Shown here in pieces: positions 8,717 through 17,404 of a stretch of 64,000 nucleotides of DNA (position 1 is its first letter; the number at the start of each line of letters is the position of its first letter). A program made the position numbers and the translations under genes. The stretch comes from Ramlibacter sp. (GTDB lineage: Bacteria; Pseudomonadota; Gammaproteobacteria; Burkholderiales; Burkholderiaceae_C): assembly GCA_019635435.1 (NCBI GenBank), contig JAHBZM010000001.1, positions 1,178,001 through 1,242,000 on the forward strand, written 5' to 3'. The notes under the pieces are model-generated. The model was not told the DNA's origin, ran no database searches, and saw only the letters and a program-made list of their open reading frames with translations.

Positions 8717-11700
8717 ATGACCCAGGGACTGATCCGCATCCGCGGCGCTCGGCAGCACAACCTCAAGAACCTAGACCTGGACATTCATACCGGAGAGTTC
8801 ACGGTCGTGACCGGGCCCAGCGGGTCCGGCAAATCGAGTCTGGTGTTTGACACGCTCTACGCCGAGGGCCAGAGGCGCTACGTGGAAACCTTTTCGGCCT
8901 ATGCGCGCCAGTTCCTGGACCGCATGGACAAGCCGGCGGTGGACCGGGTGGAAGGTGTGCCGCCGGCCATTGCGATCGACCAGACCAACCCGGTGCGCTC
9001 CTCCCGCTCCACGGTGGGCACGATGACCGAGCTGAACGACCACCTCAAGTTGCTGTTTGCGCGCGCGGGCCAGTTGTTTGACCGGCAGACCGCGCGGCCC
9101 GTGCGCCACGATACCCCTGAAACAATTTACAGCCAGTTGCAATTTCGGGCCGCCGGAACGGACCCCCGGCTGGTGGTGACCTTTCCCGTGGAACTGCCGG
9201 CCAACACCACATCGGTGGAAGTCGAGCAATGGCTGGCTGCCAGCGGTTTTACCCGGGTGCAGGCCGAGCGCGAGGTCGCCACCCCCACGGGGCCGCGCAA
9301 GGTGCTCGACGTGGTGGCGGATCGCTTCCGGCTGCAGGGTACCGAAAAGGCCCGTGTGGTCGAGGCCATTGAAGTGGCGCTCAAGCGTGGCAGCGGCCGC
9401 ATGGCTGTGTACGCCGCCGACGGTGATGCCGAGGCGGATGTATGGAAATTTTCCACCGGCCTGCATTGCCCGGAAAGTGACCTGCGCTACAGCGACCCGA
9501 TTCCTTCGATGTTTTCCTTCAATTCGGCTGTGGGCGCCTGCGAGGCCTGCCGCGGGTTTGGCCGTGTGATCGGGGTGGATTACGGCCTGGTCATCCCCAA
9601 TGACAAGCTCACGCTGCGTGCGGGGGCCATCAAGACCATCCAGACCCCGGCCTGGTCCGAAGCCCAGGACGACCTGATGCGCCACGCGGAGGCCGCCGGC
9701 ATCCCGCGTGACACGCCCTGGTACAAGCTCACGCCCGAGCAGCAGGGCTGGGTGATCAACGGGACGCCGGGCTACAAGGAGGGCAACTGGAGCAAGCAGT
9801 GGTACGGCATCAAGCGCTTCTTCGAATACCTCGAGAGCAAGGCTTACAAGATGCATATCCGGGTCCTGCTGTCCAAGTACCGCAGCTACACCCCGTGCGA
9901 AACCTGCGGTGGCGCGCGCCTCAAGACCGACTCTCTGCTCTGGCGAATTGGCAACAAGGAGGATGCCGACGCGGCGCTGGAGCCCGGACGACGCTTCATG
10001 CCCGTGGGCGTGCAATGGAGCCGGGCCCAGCTCGAGGCGCTGCCGGGCCTGAGCCTGCATGACCTGATGCTCATGCCCATTGACCGTTTGCGCCGGTTCT
10101 TCGACCGGGTGGAGCCGCAGGCCGAGTCGCAGGCCAGCGACGGCGAACTGCAGGCGCTCAAGCTGCTGTTCGAGGAAATCAACACCCGCTTGCGTTATCT
10201 CTGCGATGTGGGCATTGGCTACCTCACGCTGGACCGGCAAAGCCGCACCCTGTCGGGCGGCGAAGTCCAGCGCATCAACCTCACCACGGCGCTGGGAACC
10301 TCGCTGGTCAATACCCTGTTTGTGCTGGACGAGCCCAGCATCGGCCTGCACCCGCGTGACATGAACCGCATCACCGAGGCCATGAAGCGCCTGCGCGACG
10401 CGGGCAACACGCTGGTGGTGGTCGAGCACGACCCGGCGGTGATGCTGGCCGCGGACCGCATGATTGACATGGGGCCGGGGCCTGGTGAGCGTGGCGGCGA
10501 GATCGTGTTTGATGGCACGCCAGAAGAGCTCAAGCGCGCCGACACGCTCACGGGGGCCTACCTCGGTGCCCGCAAGCAGGTCGGCATGGGCTTCAAGCGC
10601 GCGGTGACCGATCACACGCCGCGGCTGATCCTCGAGGGCGCGCGTGAGCACAACCTGAAAAACGTGTCGGTGGAGTTCCCCCTGCAGCGCATGGTGTGCG
10701 TGACCGGTGTCAGCGGTTCGGGCAAGTCCAGCCTGATCCAGGACGTGCTGGCGCCGGCCCTCACACGTCACTTCGGCAAGGCCACCGAAACCCCTGGCCT
10801 GCATGACCGCCTGCTGGGCGCCGACCATCTGAGCGACGTCGTGTTCGTGGACCAGTCGCCCATTGGCAAGACCGCGCGTTCCAACCCGGTCAGCTATGTG
10901 GGGGCCTGGGATGCGATCCGCGAGATTTTTGCCACCGCGCCGCTCGCGCGCCAGCGCAGCTACACCGCGTCCAAGTTCAGCTTCAACAGCGGTGACGGCC
11001 GCTGTGCCACCTGTGGCGGCTCGGGGTTCGAGCATGTGGAAATGCAGTTCCTCAGTGATGTGTACCTGCGCTGCCCTGATTGCGACGGCAAGCGCTACCG
11101 GCCCGAGATTCTTGAAGTCCAGGTTGAACGCCAGGCGGTCGGCATGCTGACGCCGCGACGGATGAACGTCGCGGATGTACTGGACCTCACGGTCAGCGAG
11201 GCCGCTGCCCTGTTTGCCCACGACCGCGAGGTCATCCGCGCATTGCAGCCCATCGTGGATGTGGGGCTCGAGTATGTGAAGCTGGGCCAGCCAGTGCCCA
11301 CCCTGTCGGGGGGGGAATCGCAGCGGCTCAAGCTCGCGGGCTTCCTCGCGGGCGCCGCCAAGGCGGCCACCAGCAGCCGGCAGGCCACCGCCACCAAAGG
11401 CACGCTGTTCCTGTTTGACGAGCCCACCACGGGCCTTCACTTTGACGACATCGCCAAGCTCATGCGCGCGCTGCGCAAGCTGATCGACGGTGGCAATTCG
11501 CTGATCGTGATCGAACACAACCTGGATGTGATCCGCGCTTCCGACTGGCTGATCGACCTGGGCCCCGAGGGGGGGGATGCCGGGGGTCTCGTGGTGGCCG
11601 AAGGCACGCCCGAGGAGGTGCGGCTGCATGCCACCTCCCACACCGGGCAGGCGCTGCGCGAGTATGACCGCGCCATGGGGTTGGGCGCGCATGCCGTGGG

Positions 11701-14434
11701 CGAAAAGGAATCGCCGTTCGCCCTGAGCCTGTCGAAGGGCTCGCAAAGGCTTCGACGAGCCCAGCCCGAACGGGTCAATGCCATCCAGATCGTCAACGCC
11801 AAGGAGCACAACCTCAAGAGCCTGTCGGTCAACATTCCCCACGGCAAGTTCAGCGTGGTCACGGGCGTGTCGGGCTCGGGCAAGTCCACGCTGGCCTTTG
11901 ACATCCTGTTCAATGAAGGCCAGCGCCGCTACCTTGAGAGCCTGAACGCCTACGCGCGCAGCATCGTTCAGCCAGCCGGCCGCCCCGAAGTGGACGCTGT
12001 CTACGGCATCCCGCCCACGGTGGCCATAGAGCAACGGCTGTCGCGCGGCGGGCGCAAGAGCACGGTCGGCACGACCACTGAGGTCTGGCATTTCCTGCGG
12101 CTGTTGTATGTCAAGCTGGGCATCCAGCACTGTGTCAAGGATGGCGCCGAGGTGCGGCCGCAGACGCCCGACAGCATCGCGGCGCAGCTGCTCAAGCGCT
12201 TTCGCGGCCAGCACATCGGCCTGCTGGCGCCGCTGGTGGTCAACCGCAAGGGGGTCTACACCGAGCTGGCGGACTGGGCCCGCCCACGCGGCTACACGCA
12301 TTTGCGGGTGGACGGCAATTTCCTGCCGACCACCGGCTTTCCGCGGATCGACCGCTTCAAGGAGCACACCATTGAGCTGCCGGTGGCCGACATCCTGGTC
12401 AGCCCGGCCAGCGAGGCAGCGCTGCGCGCGCACCTGGCCACGGCGCTGGAGCACGGCAAGGGCGTGGTGCATGTGCTGGCACCGCTGGATGGCCTGCGCG
12501 CCGCGATGGTCGCGGGCGTGTCCACCGCCGGCATCGGGACCGTGGAAGTGTTTTCCACCAAACGTGCCTGCCCGGTCTGCAGCACGAGTTACGCCGAGCT
12601 TGATCCCCGCCTGTTTTCCTACAACAGCAAGCACGGCTGGTGCCCCGAATGCGTGGGCACCGGCGTGCGCCTGACCCGCGAGCAGCGCAAGGCATTTGAT
12701 GACACGCTGCGCGACGACGACACCAAGGGCCGTGAACAGACATTCGCCGAACCCGAGGTGGAAGACGTGGCCGACGAGGCCTGCCCGGCCTGCCAGGGCA
12801 CGCGGCTGAACCTGCAGGCGCGGTCGGTGAAGTTTGCCCAGGTCGGCATTGCCGACACCGCGCGCCTGTCGGTGCGCGATGTACGGCTCTGGGTCGAAGG
12901 CCTGCAGCTTGAAGGGGCCATGAGCGTGCGCGAAACCGGCATCGCGCGCGACCTGGTGCCCGAGATCCGCGGCCGGCTGGAGTTTCTCGAGGAGGTCGGC
13001 CTGGGCTACCTCACGCTGGACCGTGGCGCCCCCACGCTCAGTGGCGGCGAAGCCCAGCGCATCCGGCTGGCGGCCCAGCTGGGCAGCAACCTGCAAGGCG
13101 TGTGCTACGTGCTTGACGAGCCCACCATCGGGCTGCATGCGCGCGACAACCAGATCCTGCTCAATGCGCTGCACAAGCTGGGCGACAAGGGCAACACGCT
13201 GGTGGTGGTGGAACATGATGAAGACACCATCCGCCGCGCCGACCACATCATCGACATCGGGCCGAGCGCCGGCAAGCGCGGTGGGCGGCTGGTGGCCCAG
13301 GGGTCGGTGGCCGACCTGTCCGGCACGGCGGACTCGGTGACTGGCCGTTACCTTCTGCACGCCATCAGGCACCCGCTCCAGCCGCGCCGTCCACTCACCG
13401 GTGAACTGCAGAAAATCAGGGTCAAGGGGGCCAGCCTGCACAACCTCGCGCGCGTCAACGTCATGGTGCCGCTCAAGCGGCTGGTGGCCGTGACCGGCGT
13501 TTCCGGCTCGGGCAAGTCCACGCTCGCGCGCGACGTGCTCCTGGCCAATGTTCAGGCCGCCGTGGGTCGCAAGACGCCTCCCGCCTGGACGGGTTGCGAT
13601 TCGGTCGAGGGCTGGCAGGCCGTTGACCGCGTGCTCGAGGTTGACCAGACGCCGATTGGAAAAACGCCGCGCAGCTGCCCCGCTACCTACATCGGTTTCT
13701 GGGACACCGTCCGCAAGCTGTTCGCTGACACGCTGGAAGCCCGCGCCCGGGGCTACGGCCCGGGGCGGTTCAGCTTCAATACCGGCGAGGGCCGGTGCCC
13801 GGCCTGCGAGGGCCAGGGCGTGCGGACCATCGGCATGAGTTTCCTGCCGGACGTGAAGGTGCCCTGCGAGGTTTGCCACGGCGCCCGCTTCAATCCCGAG
13901 ACGCTCGCCGTGACCTGGCGCGGCAAGAGCATTGGCGACGTGCTGCAGATGGAAGTCGACGAGGCGGTGGAGTTCTTTGCCGCCATGCCCCACATCAGCC
14001 ACCCGCTGCAATTGCTCAAGGACGTGGGACTGGGCTACCTCACGCTGGGCCAGCCGTCTCCCACGCTCAGCGGGGGCGAGGCGCAACGCATCAAGCTCGT
14101 GACGGAGCTGAGCAAGGTGCGCGACGACGTGACGCGCCGCGGCCAGAAACCGCCGCACACGCTGTATGTGCTCGATGAACCCACCGTGGGCCTGCACATG
14201 GCCGATGTGGAAAAGCTCATCCGCGTGCTGCACCGCCTGGTCGATGGTGGCCACAGCGTGGTGGTGATCGAGCACGACCTGGACGTGATCGCCGAAGCCG
14301 ACTGGGTCATTGATCTGGGCCCCGAAGGCGGCGATGCCGGTGGCCGCGTGGTCGCGGCCGACACGCCCGAGCAGGTGGTGAAGCTGGGCACCCATACCGG
14401 CAAGGCCCTGGCGCCCGTGCTGGCGCGCACCTGA
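8717..14434 (+). CDS. uvrA: UvrA-family excinuclease subunit, double-length tandem fusion
   Basis: A 1905-residue protein, twice the usual length of about 940. It has four ABC ATPase modules: Walker A motifs near residues 33, 666, 1050 and 1594, and LSGGE signatures near 513, 863, 1440 and 1783. Each half (about 1-985 and 1021-1905) is a complete UvrA-like unit with the insertion domains. Zinc fingers are complete in the second half (CPVC...CPEC; CPAC...CEVC), but the first finger of half one lacks a cysteine (HCPESD). UvrA detects bulky DNA lesions and loads UvrB. Chlamydial UvrA is a known tandem of this size. The linker at about residues 999-1019 is encoded by a palindromic repeat. Confidence 0.93.
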   Translation: MTQGLIRIRGARQHNLKNLDLDIHTGEFTVVTGPSGSGKSSLVFDTLYAEGQRRYVETFSAYARQFLDRMDKPAVDRVEGVPPAIAIDQTNPVRSSRSTVGTMTELNDHLKLLFARAGQLFDRQTARPVRHDTPETIYSQLQFRAAGTDPRLVVTFPVELPANTTSVEVEQWLAASGFTRVQAEREVATPTGPRKVLDVVADRFRLQGTEKARVVEAIEVALKRGSGRMAVYAADGDAEADVWKFSTGLHCPESDLRYSDPIPSMFSFNSAVGACEACRGFGRVIGVDYGLVIPNDKLTLRAGAIKTIQTPAWSEAQDDLMRHAEAAGIPRDTPWYKLTPEQQGWVINGTPGYKEGNWSKQWYGIKRFFEYLESKAYKMHIRVLLSKYRSYTPCETCGGARLKTDSLLWRIGNKEDADAALEPGRRFMPVGVQWSRAQLEALPGLSLHDLMLMPIDRLRRFFDRVEPQAESQASDGELQALKLLFEEINTRLRYLCDVGIGYLTLDRQSRTLSGGEVQRINLTTALGTSLVNTLFVLDEPSIGLHPRDMNRITEAMKRLRDAGNTLVVVEHDPAVMLAADRMIDMGPGPGERGGEIVFDGTPEELKRADTLTGAYLGARKQVGMGFKRAVTDHTPRLILEGAREHNLKNVSVEFPLQRMVCVTGVSGSGKSSLIQDVLAPALTRHFGKATETPGLHDRLLGADHLSDVVFVDQSPIGKTARSNPVSYVGAWDAIREIFATAPLARQRSYTASKFSFNSGDGRCATCGGSGFEHVEMQFLSDVYLRCPDCDGKRYRPEILEVQVERQAVGMLTPRRMNVADVLDLTVSEAAALFAHDREVIRALQPIVDVGLEYVKLGQPVPTLSGGESQRLKLAGFLAGAAKAATSSRQATATKGTLFLFDEPTTGLHFDDIAKLMRALRKLIDGGNSLIVIEHNLDVIRASDWLIDLGPEGGDAGGLVVAEGTPEEVRLHATSHTGQALREYDRAMGLGAHAVGEKESPFALSLSKGSQRLRRAQPERVNAIQIVNAKEHNLKSLSVNIPHGKFSVVTGVSGSGKSTLAFDILFNEGQRRYLESLNAYARSIVQPAGRPEVDAVYGIPPTVAIEQRLSRGGRKSTVGTTTEVWHFLRLLYVKLGIQHCVKDGAEVRPQTPDSIAAQLLKRFRGQHIGLLAPLVVNRKGVYTELADWARPRGYTHLRVDGNFLPTTGFPRIDRFKEHTIELPVADILVSPASEAALRAHLATALEHGKGVVHVLAPLDGLRAAMVAGVSTAGIGTVEVFSTKRACPVCSTSYAELDPRLFSYNSKHGWCPECVGTGVRLTREQRKAFDDTLRDDDTKGREQTFAEPEVEDVADEACPACQGTRLNLQARSVKFAQVGIADTARLSVRDVRLWVEGLQLEGAMSVRETGIARDLVPEIRGRLEFLEEVGLGYLTLDRGAPTLSGGEAQRIRLAAQLGSNLQGVCYVLDEPTIGLHARDNQILLNALHKLGDKGNTLVVVEHDEDTIRRADHIIDIGPSAGKRGGRLVAQGSVADLSGTADSVTGRYLLHAIRHPLQPRRPLTGELQKIRVKGASLHNLARVNVMVPLKRLVAVTGVSGSGKSTLARDVLLANVQAAVGRKTPPAWTGCDSVEGWQAVDRVLEVDQTPIGKTPRSCPATYIGFWDTVRKLFADTLEARARGYGPGRFSFNTGEGRCPACEGQGVRTIGMSFLPDVKVPCEVCHGARFNPETLAVTWRGKSIGDVLQMEVDEAVEFFAAMPHISHPLQLLKDVGLGYLTLGQPSPTLSGGEAQRIKLVTELSKVRDDVTRRGQKPPHTLYVLDEPTVGLHMADVEKLIRVLHRLVDGGHSVVVIEHDLDVIAEADWVIDLGPEGGDAGGRVVAADTPEQVVKLGTHTGKALAPVLART
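11714..11774. repeat. Palindromic interspersed repeat inside uvrA, encoding the linker between the two halves
   Basis: Two arms of about 27 bases, CCGTTCGCCCTGAGCCTGTC... and its imperfect reverse complement ending CCCGAACGGG, flank a short centre. The arm sequence matches a palindrome I recall as common between genes in proteobacterial genomes. Here it lies within the uvrA frame and is translated as FALSLSKGSQRLRRAQPERV. It falls precisely between the second ATPase module of half one and the first module of half two. No second copy was seen in the window. Confidence 0.8.
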
Positions 14435-14445
14435 CGGGGACCGGT

Positions 14446-15492
14446 TTGAAAACCTTCTACAACGACCAGCAGGCCCTGCATCACGGCAAGGTCGAGATGT
14501 TCCGTGGCGAATTGGTGCCGTGCTTCGAGGTGCCTGCGCGGGCCGACTTCGTGCTCGCCGAATGGCGCACCCGGGGGTTGGGCCCGGTTGAAGCGCCACC
14601 CGCCGTGGCCGACGATGTGATCACGCGGGTTCACGCCCGGCGCTATGTGGACTTCCTCGCGGGAGCCTGGGACGAATGGGTGGCGCTGGATCCGGCCAAC
14701 GCGGGGCGGGATGCCCTGCCGTCGTACTGGCCCATCCGCACTTTCCGCTCCGATGTGCTCCCGCAGAGCTTTGCCGCGCGCATGGGCCTGTTCTCGTACG
14801 ATGCCGGCAGCCCGCTGACGTCAGGCACCTGGGCGGCGGCGCGGCAGGGCGCGGCCTGCGCCTGGGGCGCAGCGCAAGCCTTGGTCGCAGGTGAGCGTGC
14901 GGCCTTCGCCCTGACCCGCCCGCCTGGTCACCATGCGGGCGCTGACTTCTTTGGCGGCTATTGTTTTCTCAACAACGCCGCCATCGCAGCCCAGGCCCTG
15001 CGTGATGCGGGTCATGCCAAGGTGGCCGTGCTCGATGTCGATTACCACCATGGCAACGGTACCCAAGCCATCTTTTATGACCGGGCCGATGTGCTGGTGG
15101 CCAGCGTCCATGGTGACCCGCACACCGAGTACCCGTATTACCTGGGCTATGCGGACGAACGTGGCGAGGGCGCGGGCCTGGGCTGCAACCTGAACCTGCC
15201 CTTGCCGCGCGGCAGCGGCTTCAGCACCTGGCGCGAGGCCCTGTCGCTGGCGCTGCAGGCGGTGGCTGCATTCGGCGCGGACGCGCTCGTGGTGTCGTTG
15301 GGGCTGGACACCTTTGAGGGCGATCCGATTTCCGGTTTCAGGCTGCAAAGCGACGACTACCTGCGCGTGGGTGAAGACCTGGCGCGGGCCGGGTTGCCGA
15401 CGGCATTTGTGTTTGAGGGGGGCTACGCCGTGGCCGAGGTGGGCGTCAATGCGGTCAATGTGCTGCAGGGGTTTGAGCAGGCCGCGGCCTGA
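14446..15492 (+). CDS. Histone-deacetylase-family amidohydrolase (acetylpolyamine amidohydrolase-like)
   Basis: A 348-residue zinc amidohydrolase. The catalytic core is visible: RPPGHHAGADFFGGYCFLNN carries the paired active-site histidines, VLDVDYHHGNGTQ supplies the Asp/His zinc ligands, and SLGLDTFEGDP holds the second metal Asp. Known relatives remove acetyl groups from acetylpolyamines or other small amides. The start is the TTG at 14446, 11 bp after the uvrA stop and following GGGGA. The N-terminal KTFYNDQQALHHGKVEM matches family proteins, so no shorter start is likely. Likely read through from uvrA. The exact substrate is not determined by sequence. Confidence 0.88.
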   Translation: MKTFYNDQQALHHGKVEMFRGELVPCFEVPARADFVLAEWRTRGLGPVEAPPAVADDVITRVHARRYVDFLAGAWDEWVALDPANAGRDALPSYWPIRTFRSDVLPQSFAARMGLFSYDAGSPLTSGTWAAARQGAACAWGAAQALVAGERAAFALTRPPGHHAGADFFGGYCFLNNAAIAAQALRDAGHAKVAVLDVDYHHGNGTQAIFYDRADVLVASVHGDPHTEYPYYLGYADERGEGAGLGCNLNLPLPRGSGFSTWREALSLALQAVAAFGADALVVSLGLDTFEGDPISGFRLQSDDYLRVGEDLARAGLPTAFVFEGGYAVAEVGVNAVNVLQGFEQAAA

Positions 15493-15520
15493 TGTTCAGA
15501 ACGTGAGGGGGTCCCGGCCG

Positions 15521-15910
15521 TCAAGCGGATGGCTTGTTCAAGGCGGCGGCCGCCTTGATCAGGGCCTTCAGGGCCTTCCCGTCAAGGGTGTCCCCCTCGC
15601 GGATGTCGATGGCACGCCGGACATGGCCGTCGAGGCTGGAGTTGAACAACCCGGATGGGTCCGGGAGTGACGCGCCCTTGGGGAAGGTCAGCTTCACGGC
15701 ACTCTTGTAGGCTTCTCCGGTGCAGAGGATTCCGTTGAGGGACCACACCGGCACGCTCCATTTCCACTCCTCCGTGACCTCAGGGACAGCTTTTTTGATG
15801 AGGGCGCGGACCTGAGCGAGCGCCTGGCCCCTCCAGCCCGCGAGCTCATGGATTCGCGCGTCAATCAGTTGGGAAGGGGTTTCGCCGGGGCTCGCTGCAT
15901 TCTTTTTCAT
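15521..15910 (-). CDS. DUF1801 domain protein
   Basis: A 129-residue protein of the DUF1801/YdhG-like group: EEWKWSVPVWSLNGILCTGEAY and VKLTFPKGASLPDPSGLFN are recognisable. The ATG at 15910 directly abuts the stop of the AHSA1 gene (15912-15914), so translation is likely coupled. Members are often the last gene of ArsR-AHSA1 operons, as here, but no biochemical activity is established. A longer in-frame ORF reaching 16162 runs antiphase through the AHSA1 gene and was not used. Confidence 0.8.
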   Translation of the reverse strand: MKKNAASPGETPSQLIDARIHELAGWRGQALAQVRALIKKAVPEVTEEWKWSVPVWSLNGILCTGEAYKSAVKLTFPKGASLPDPSGLFNSSLDGHVRRAIDIREGDTLDGKALKALIKAAAALNKPSA

Positions 15911-15911
15911 G

Positions 15912-16322
15912 TCAGTCCTCCCGCGCCAGGAGCAGCTCCAGGTTGCCCAGGAATTTCTGCCAGCCATACGCGGCACCCTGGTAGGCCTGTTGCTGGTCCG
16001 GCCGGAAACCCGACTGTTCCATGCGCAGACGGGTTCCCGTGCCTGCCGGGGTGAGCGTCCAGGTGACGACGCTTTCCAGACCCATGGCAGCCCAGGTGTA
16101 AGACAGCGTGCGGTTCGGCTCGAGGGCCACCACCTGGCAATCGACGCTGCCCCAGTCTCCATGAAGACCGAAACGCTGGCCCACCACGGGGGCGAAGTCG
16201 TTCTTCATCAACCACGCCTCGATCAGGTAGGGCTGGGTCAGCGCGCGCCAGATCTTTTCTGGCGGGAAGGGAATCTCGCGCTCGACAACAACGCTGAGCG
16301 TTTCGGTGCTGGCAGAGGTCAT
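15912..16322 (-). CDS. SRPBCC/AHSA1-family protein
   Basis: A 136-residue START-like (Bet v1 fold) protein of the AHSA1 family. Motifs include EIPFPPEKIWRALTQPYLIEAWL at the N terminus (only part of which is diagnostic) and GTRLRMEQSGF followed by YGWQKFLGNLELLL at the end. These proteins bind hydrophobic ligands. The ATG overlaps the arsR stop by 4 bp (ATGA), showing tight operon organisation: arsR, this gene, then the DUF1801 gene. Expression is presumably controlled by the ArsR repressor encoded first. Confidence 0.85.
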   Translation of the reverse strand: MTSASTETLSVVVEREIPFPPEKIWRALTQPYLIEAWLMKNDFAPVVGQRFGLHGDWGSVDCQVVALEPNRTLSYTWAAMGLESVVTWTLTPAGTGTRLRMEQSGFRPDQQQAYQGAAYGWQKFLGNLELLLARED

Positions 16323-16642
16323 TGGTCCATCCTTTTCAAAAGTGATTCAAGTTCATCGAACCGTTCATTCCAGAAGGCGCCATAGAGGTTGACCCAGTCG
16401 CGCAGCGGCTTGAGCGCTTTGGGCTGCGCGCTGTAGTGGGTCTCGCGCCCATCGCGCCGGTCGTTCACCAGCCGGGCGTGCTTGAGGACCCGCAGGTGCT
16501 TGGACACCGCTGGCTGCGACACGCCCGCGAGGTCGGTCAATGCGCGCACGGTCTGCTCGCCGCCGCTGGCCAGGCGCTCGAAGATGGCCCGGCGTGTGGG
16601 ATCGGCAAGGGCCTTGAAAACAGCATTGGCAACGGCTGGCAT
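16319..16642 (-). CDS. ArsR-family winged-helix repressor
   Basis: A 107-residue regulator with the typical layout: helix 1 VFKALADPTRRAIFERLA and recognition region LAGVSQPAVSKHLRVLKHA, then the wing RDGRETHYSA. No paired metal-binding cysteines are visible, so a metal sensor is unlikely. It belongs to the group of ArsR repressors encoded before AHSA1 proteins, whose inducers are mostly unknown. A palindrome typical of ArsR operators lies 10 bp upstream of the start and probably mediates autoregulation. Confidence 0.9.
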   Translation of the reverse strand: MPAVANAVFKALADPTRRAIFERLASGGEQTVRALTDLAGVSQPAVSKHLRVLKHARLVNDRRDGRETHYSAQPKALKPLRDWVNLYGAFWNERFDELESLLKRMDQ

Positions 16643-16651
16643 GGCTAAATC

Positions 16652-16667
16652 ATAACTACATGGTTAT
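16652..16667. promoter_or_regulatory. Probable ArsR operator
   Basis: ATAACTACATGGTTAT, a dyad with perfect ATAAC/GTTAT ends and an ACATG centre. It matches the usual ATAA-N-TTAT shape of ArsR-family operators and sits just upstream of the arsR start codon. Confidence 0.7.
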
Positions 16668-16721
16668 ATGTTTGTCAAAGCTCATCCCGGACTGTCCCGG
16701 GGACGGTCCCCCAGCTTGCCG

Positions 16722-16744
16722 TATTTATACGTCTGTATAAAATA
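16722..16744. promoter_or_regulatory. Probable TetR operator before the exporter operon
   Basis: TATTTATACGTCTGTATAAAATA contains a perfect TTTATAC / GTATAAA inverted repeat with a 4-bp centre. It lies 6 bp before the TetR start codon and overlaps AT-rich promoter-like sequence, so the regulator encoded at 16750 probably binds here and represses its own operon. Confidence 0.7.
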
Positions 16745-16749
16745 TCCGG

Positions 16750-17385
16750 ATGCCCCGTACCAAGCTGTCGCCCGATCAGGGCAGCCGCGAACGCCTGATG
16801 CAGGCGGGCCTGGCCCTGGCCGAGCGCCAGGGCATCAAGGCCTTGACGGTGCGTGCCGTGGCCGCCGAAGCGGGGGCCAACCTGGGCACCTTCGTCTACC
16901 ACTACCGCACACGTGAAGCGTTCATCGAGGAAATGATCGAGCGCTGGTATGCGCCAGTCATGACCCAGCTGGCCCTGGCGGCGGATGGGCAGGGCACGCC
17001 CTTGAAGGCTTTGCAGCGGGTGTTGCTGCAACTGATCTGCTGGGTGGGTGAACACCGCGAATTCCTGGCCCATGTGCTGCTCGATGCGGCGGCCGGCGAG
17101 CAGGGGGCGCGGCGCTTCCTGGGTTCGATGGACCAGCGCCATCCCGCGCTCATCCTGCAGCTGATTCACCAGGCGCAGCGCGCCCGCCAGCTGCGCATGG
17201 ACGACCCGATGCACCAGATGGTGTTTTTGATGGCCAGCGCCGGTGGCCCGGTCCTGATGTTTCATCTGCTGCAGCGCAGCGGCATGGCACCGGCGGAACT
17301 CGCGGCCGCGCTGTCGGTCCTGACCCGCGACCCCGTGCACATCGAAACCCGCATCGGCTGGGCCCTCAAGGGGCTGGCACCCTGA
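16750..17385 (+). CDS. TetR-family regulator of the adjacent exporter (CecR-like)
   Basis: A 211-residue protein. The N-terminal helix-turn-helix spans about residues 12-58 (LAERQGIKALTVRAVAAEAG, then LGTFVYHYRTREAF). The C-terminal ligand domain is all-helical. The order TetR, HlyD, ABC ATPase, ABC-2 permease resembles enterobacterial cecR-ybhGFSR, where the TetR protein represses an exporter affecting drug and alkali-metal tolerance. The inducer is unknown. A 7-bp-arm dyad immediately upstream is a likely binding site. Confidence 0.88.
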   Translation: MPRTKLSPDQGSRERLMQAGLALAERQGIKALTVRAVAAEAGANLGTFVYHYRTREAFIEEMIERWYAPVMTQLALAADGQGTPLKALQRVLLQLICWVGEHREFLAHVLLDAAAGEQGARRFLGSMDQRHPALILQLIHQAQRARQLRMDDPMHQMVFLMASAGGPVLMFHLLQRSGMAPAELAAALSVLTRDPVHIETRIGWALKGLAP

Positions 17386-17404
17386 CCACGCACTGGAGAC
17401 GCTC

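Noticed and set aside
8771..14599. Uninterrupted minus-strand ORF of 1942 codons opposite uvrA, longer than uvrA itself
   Set aside because: It is antisense to an obviously conserved gene, has no recognisable domain and a composition rich in Gln, His, Arg and Ala. This is the usual shadow of high-GC codon bias. Its length is remarkable but needs no coding explanation.
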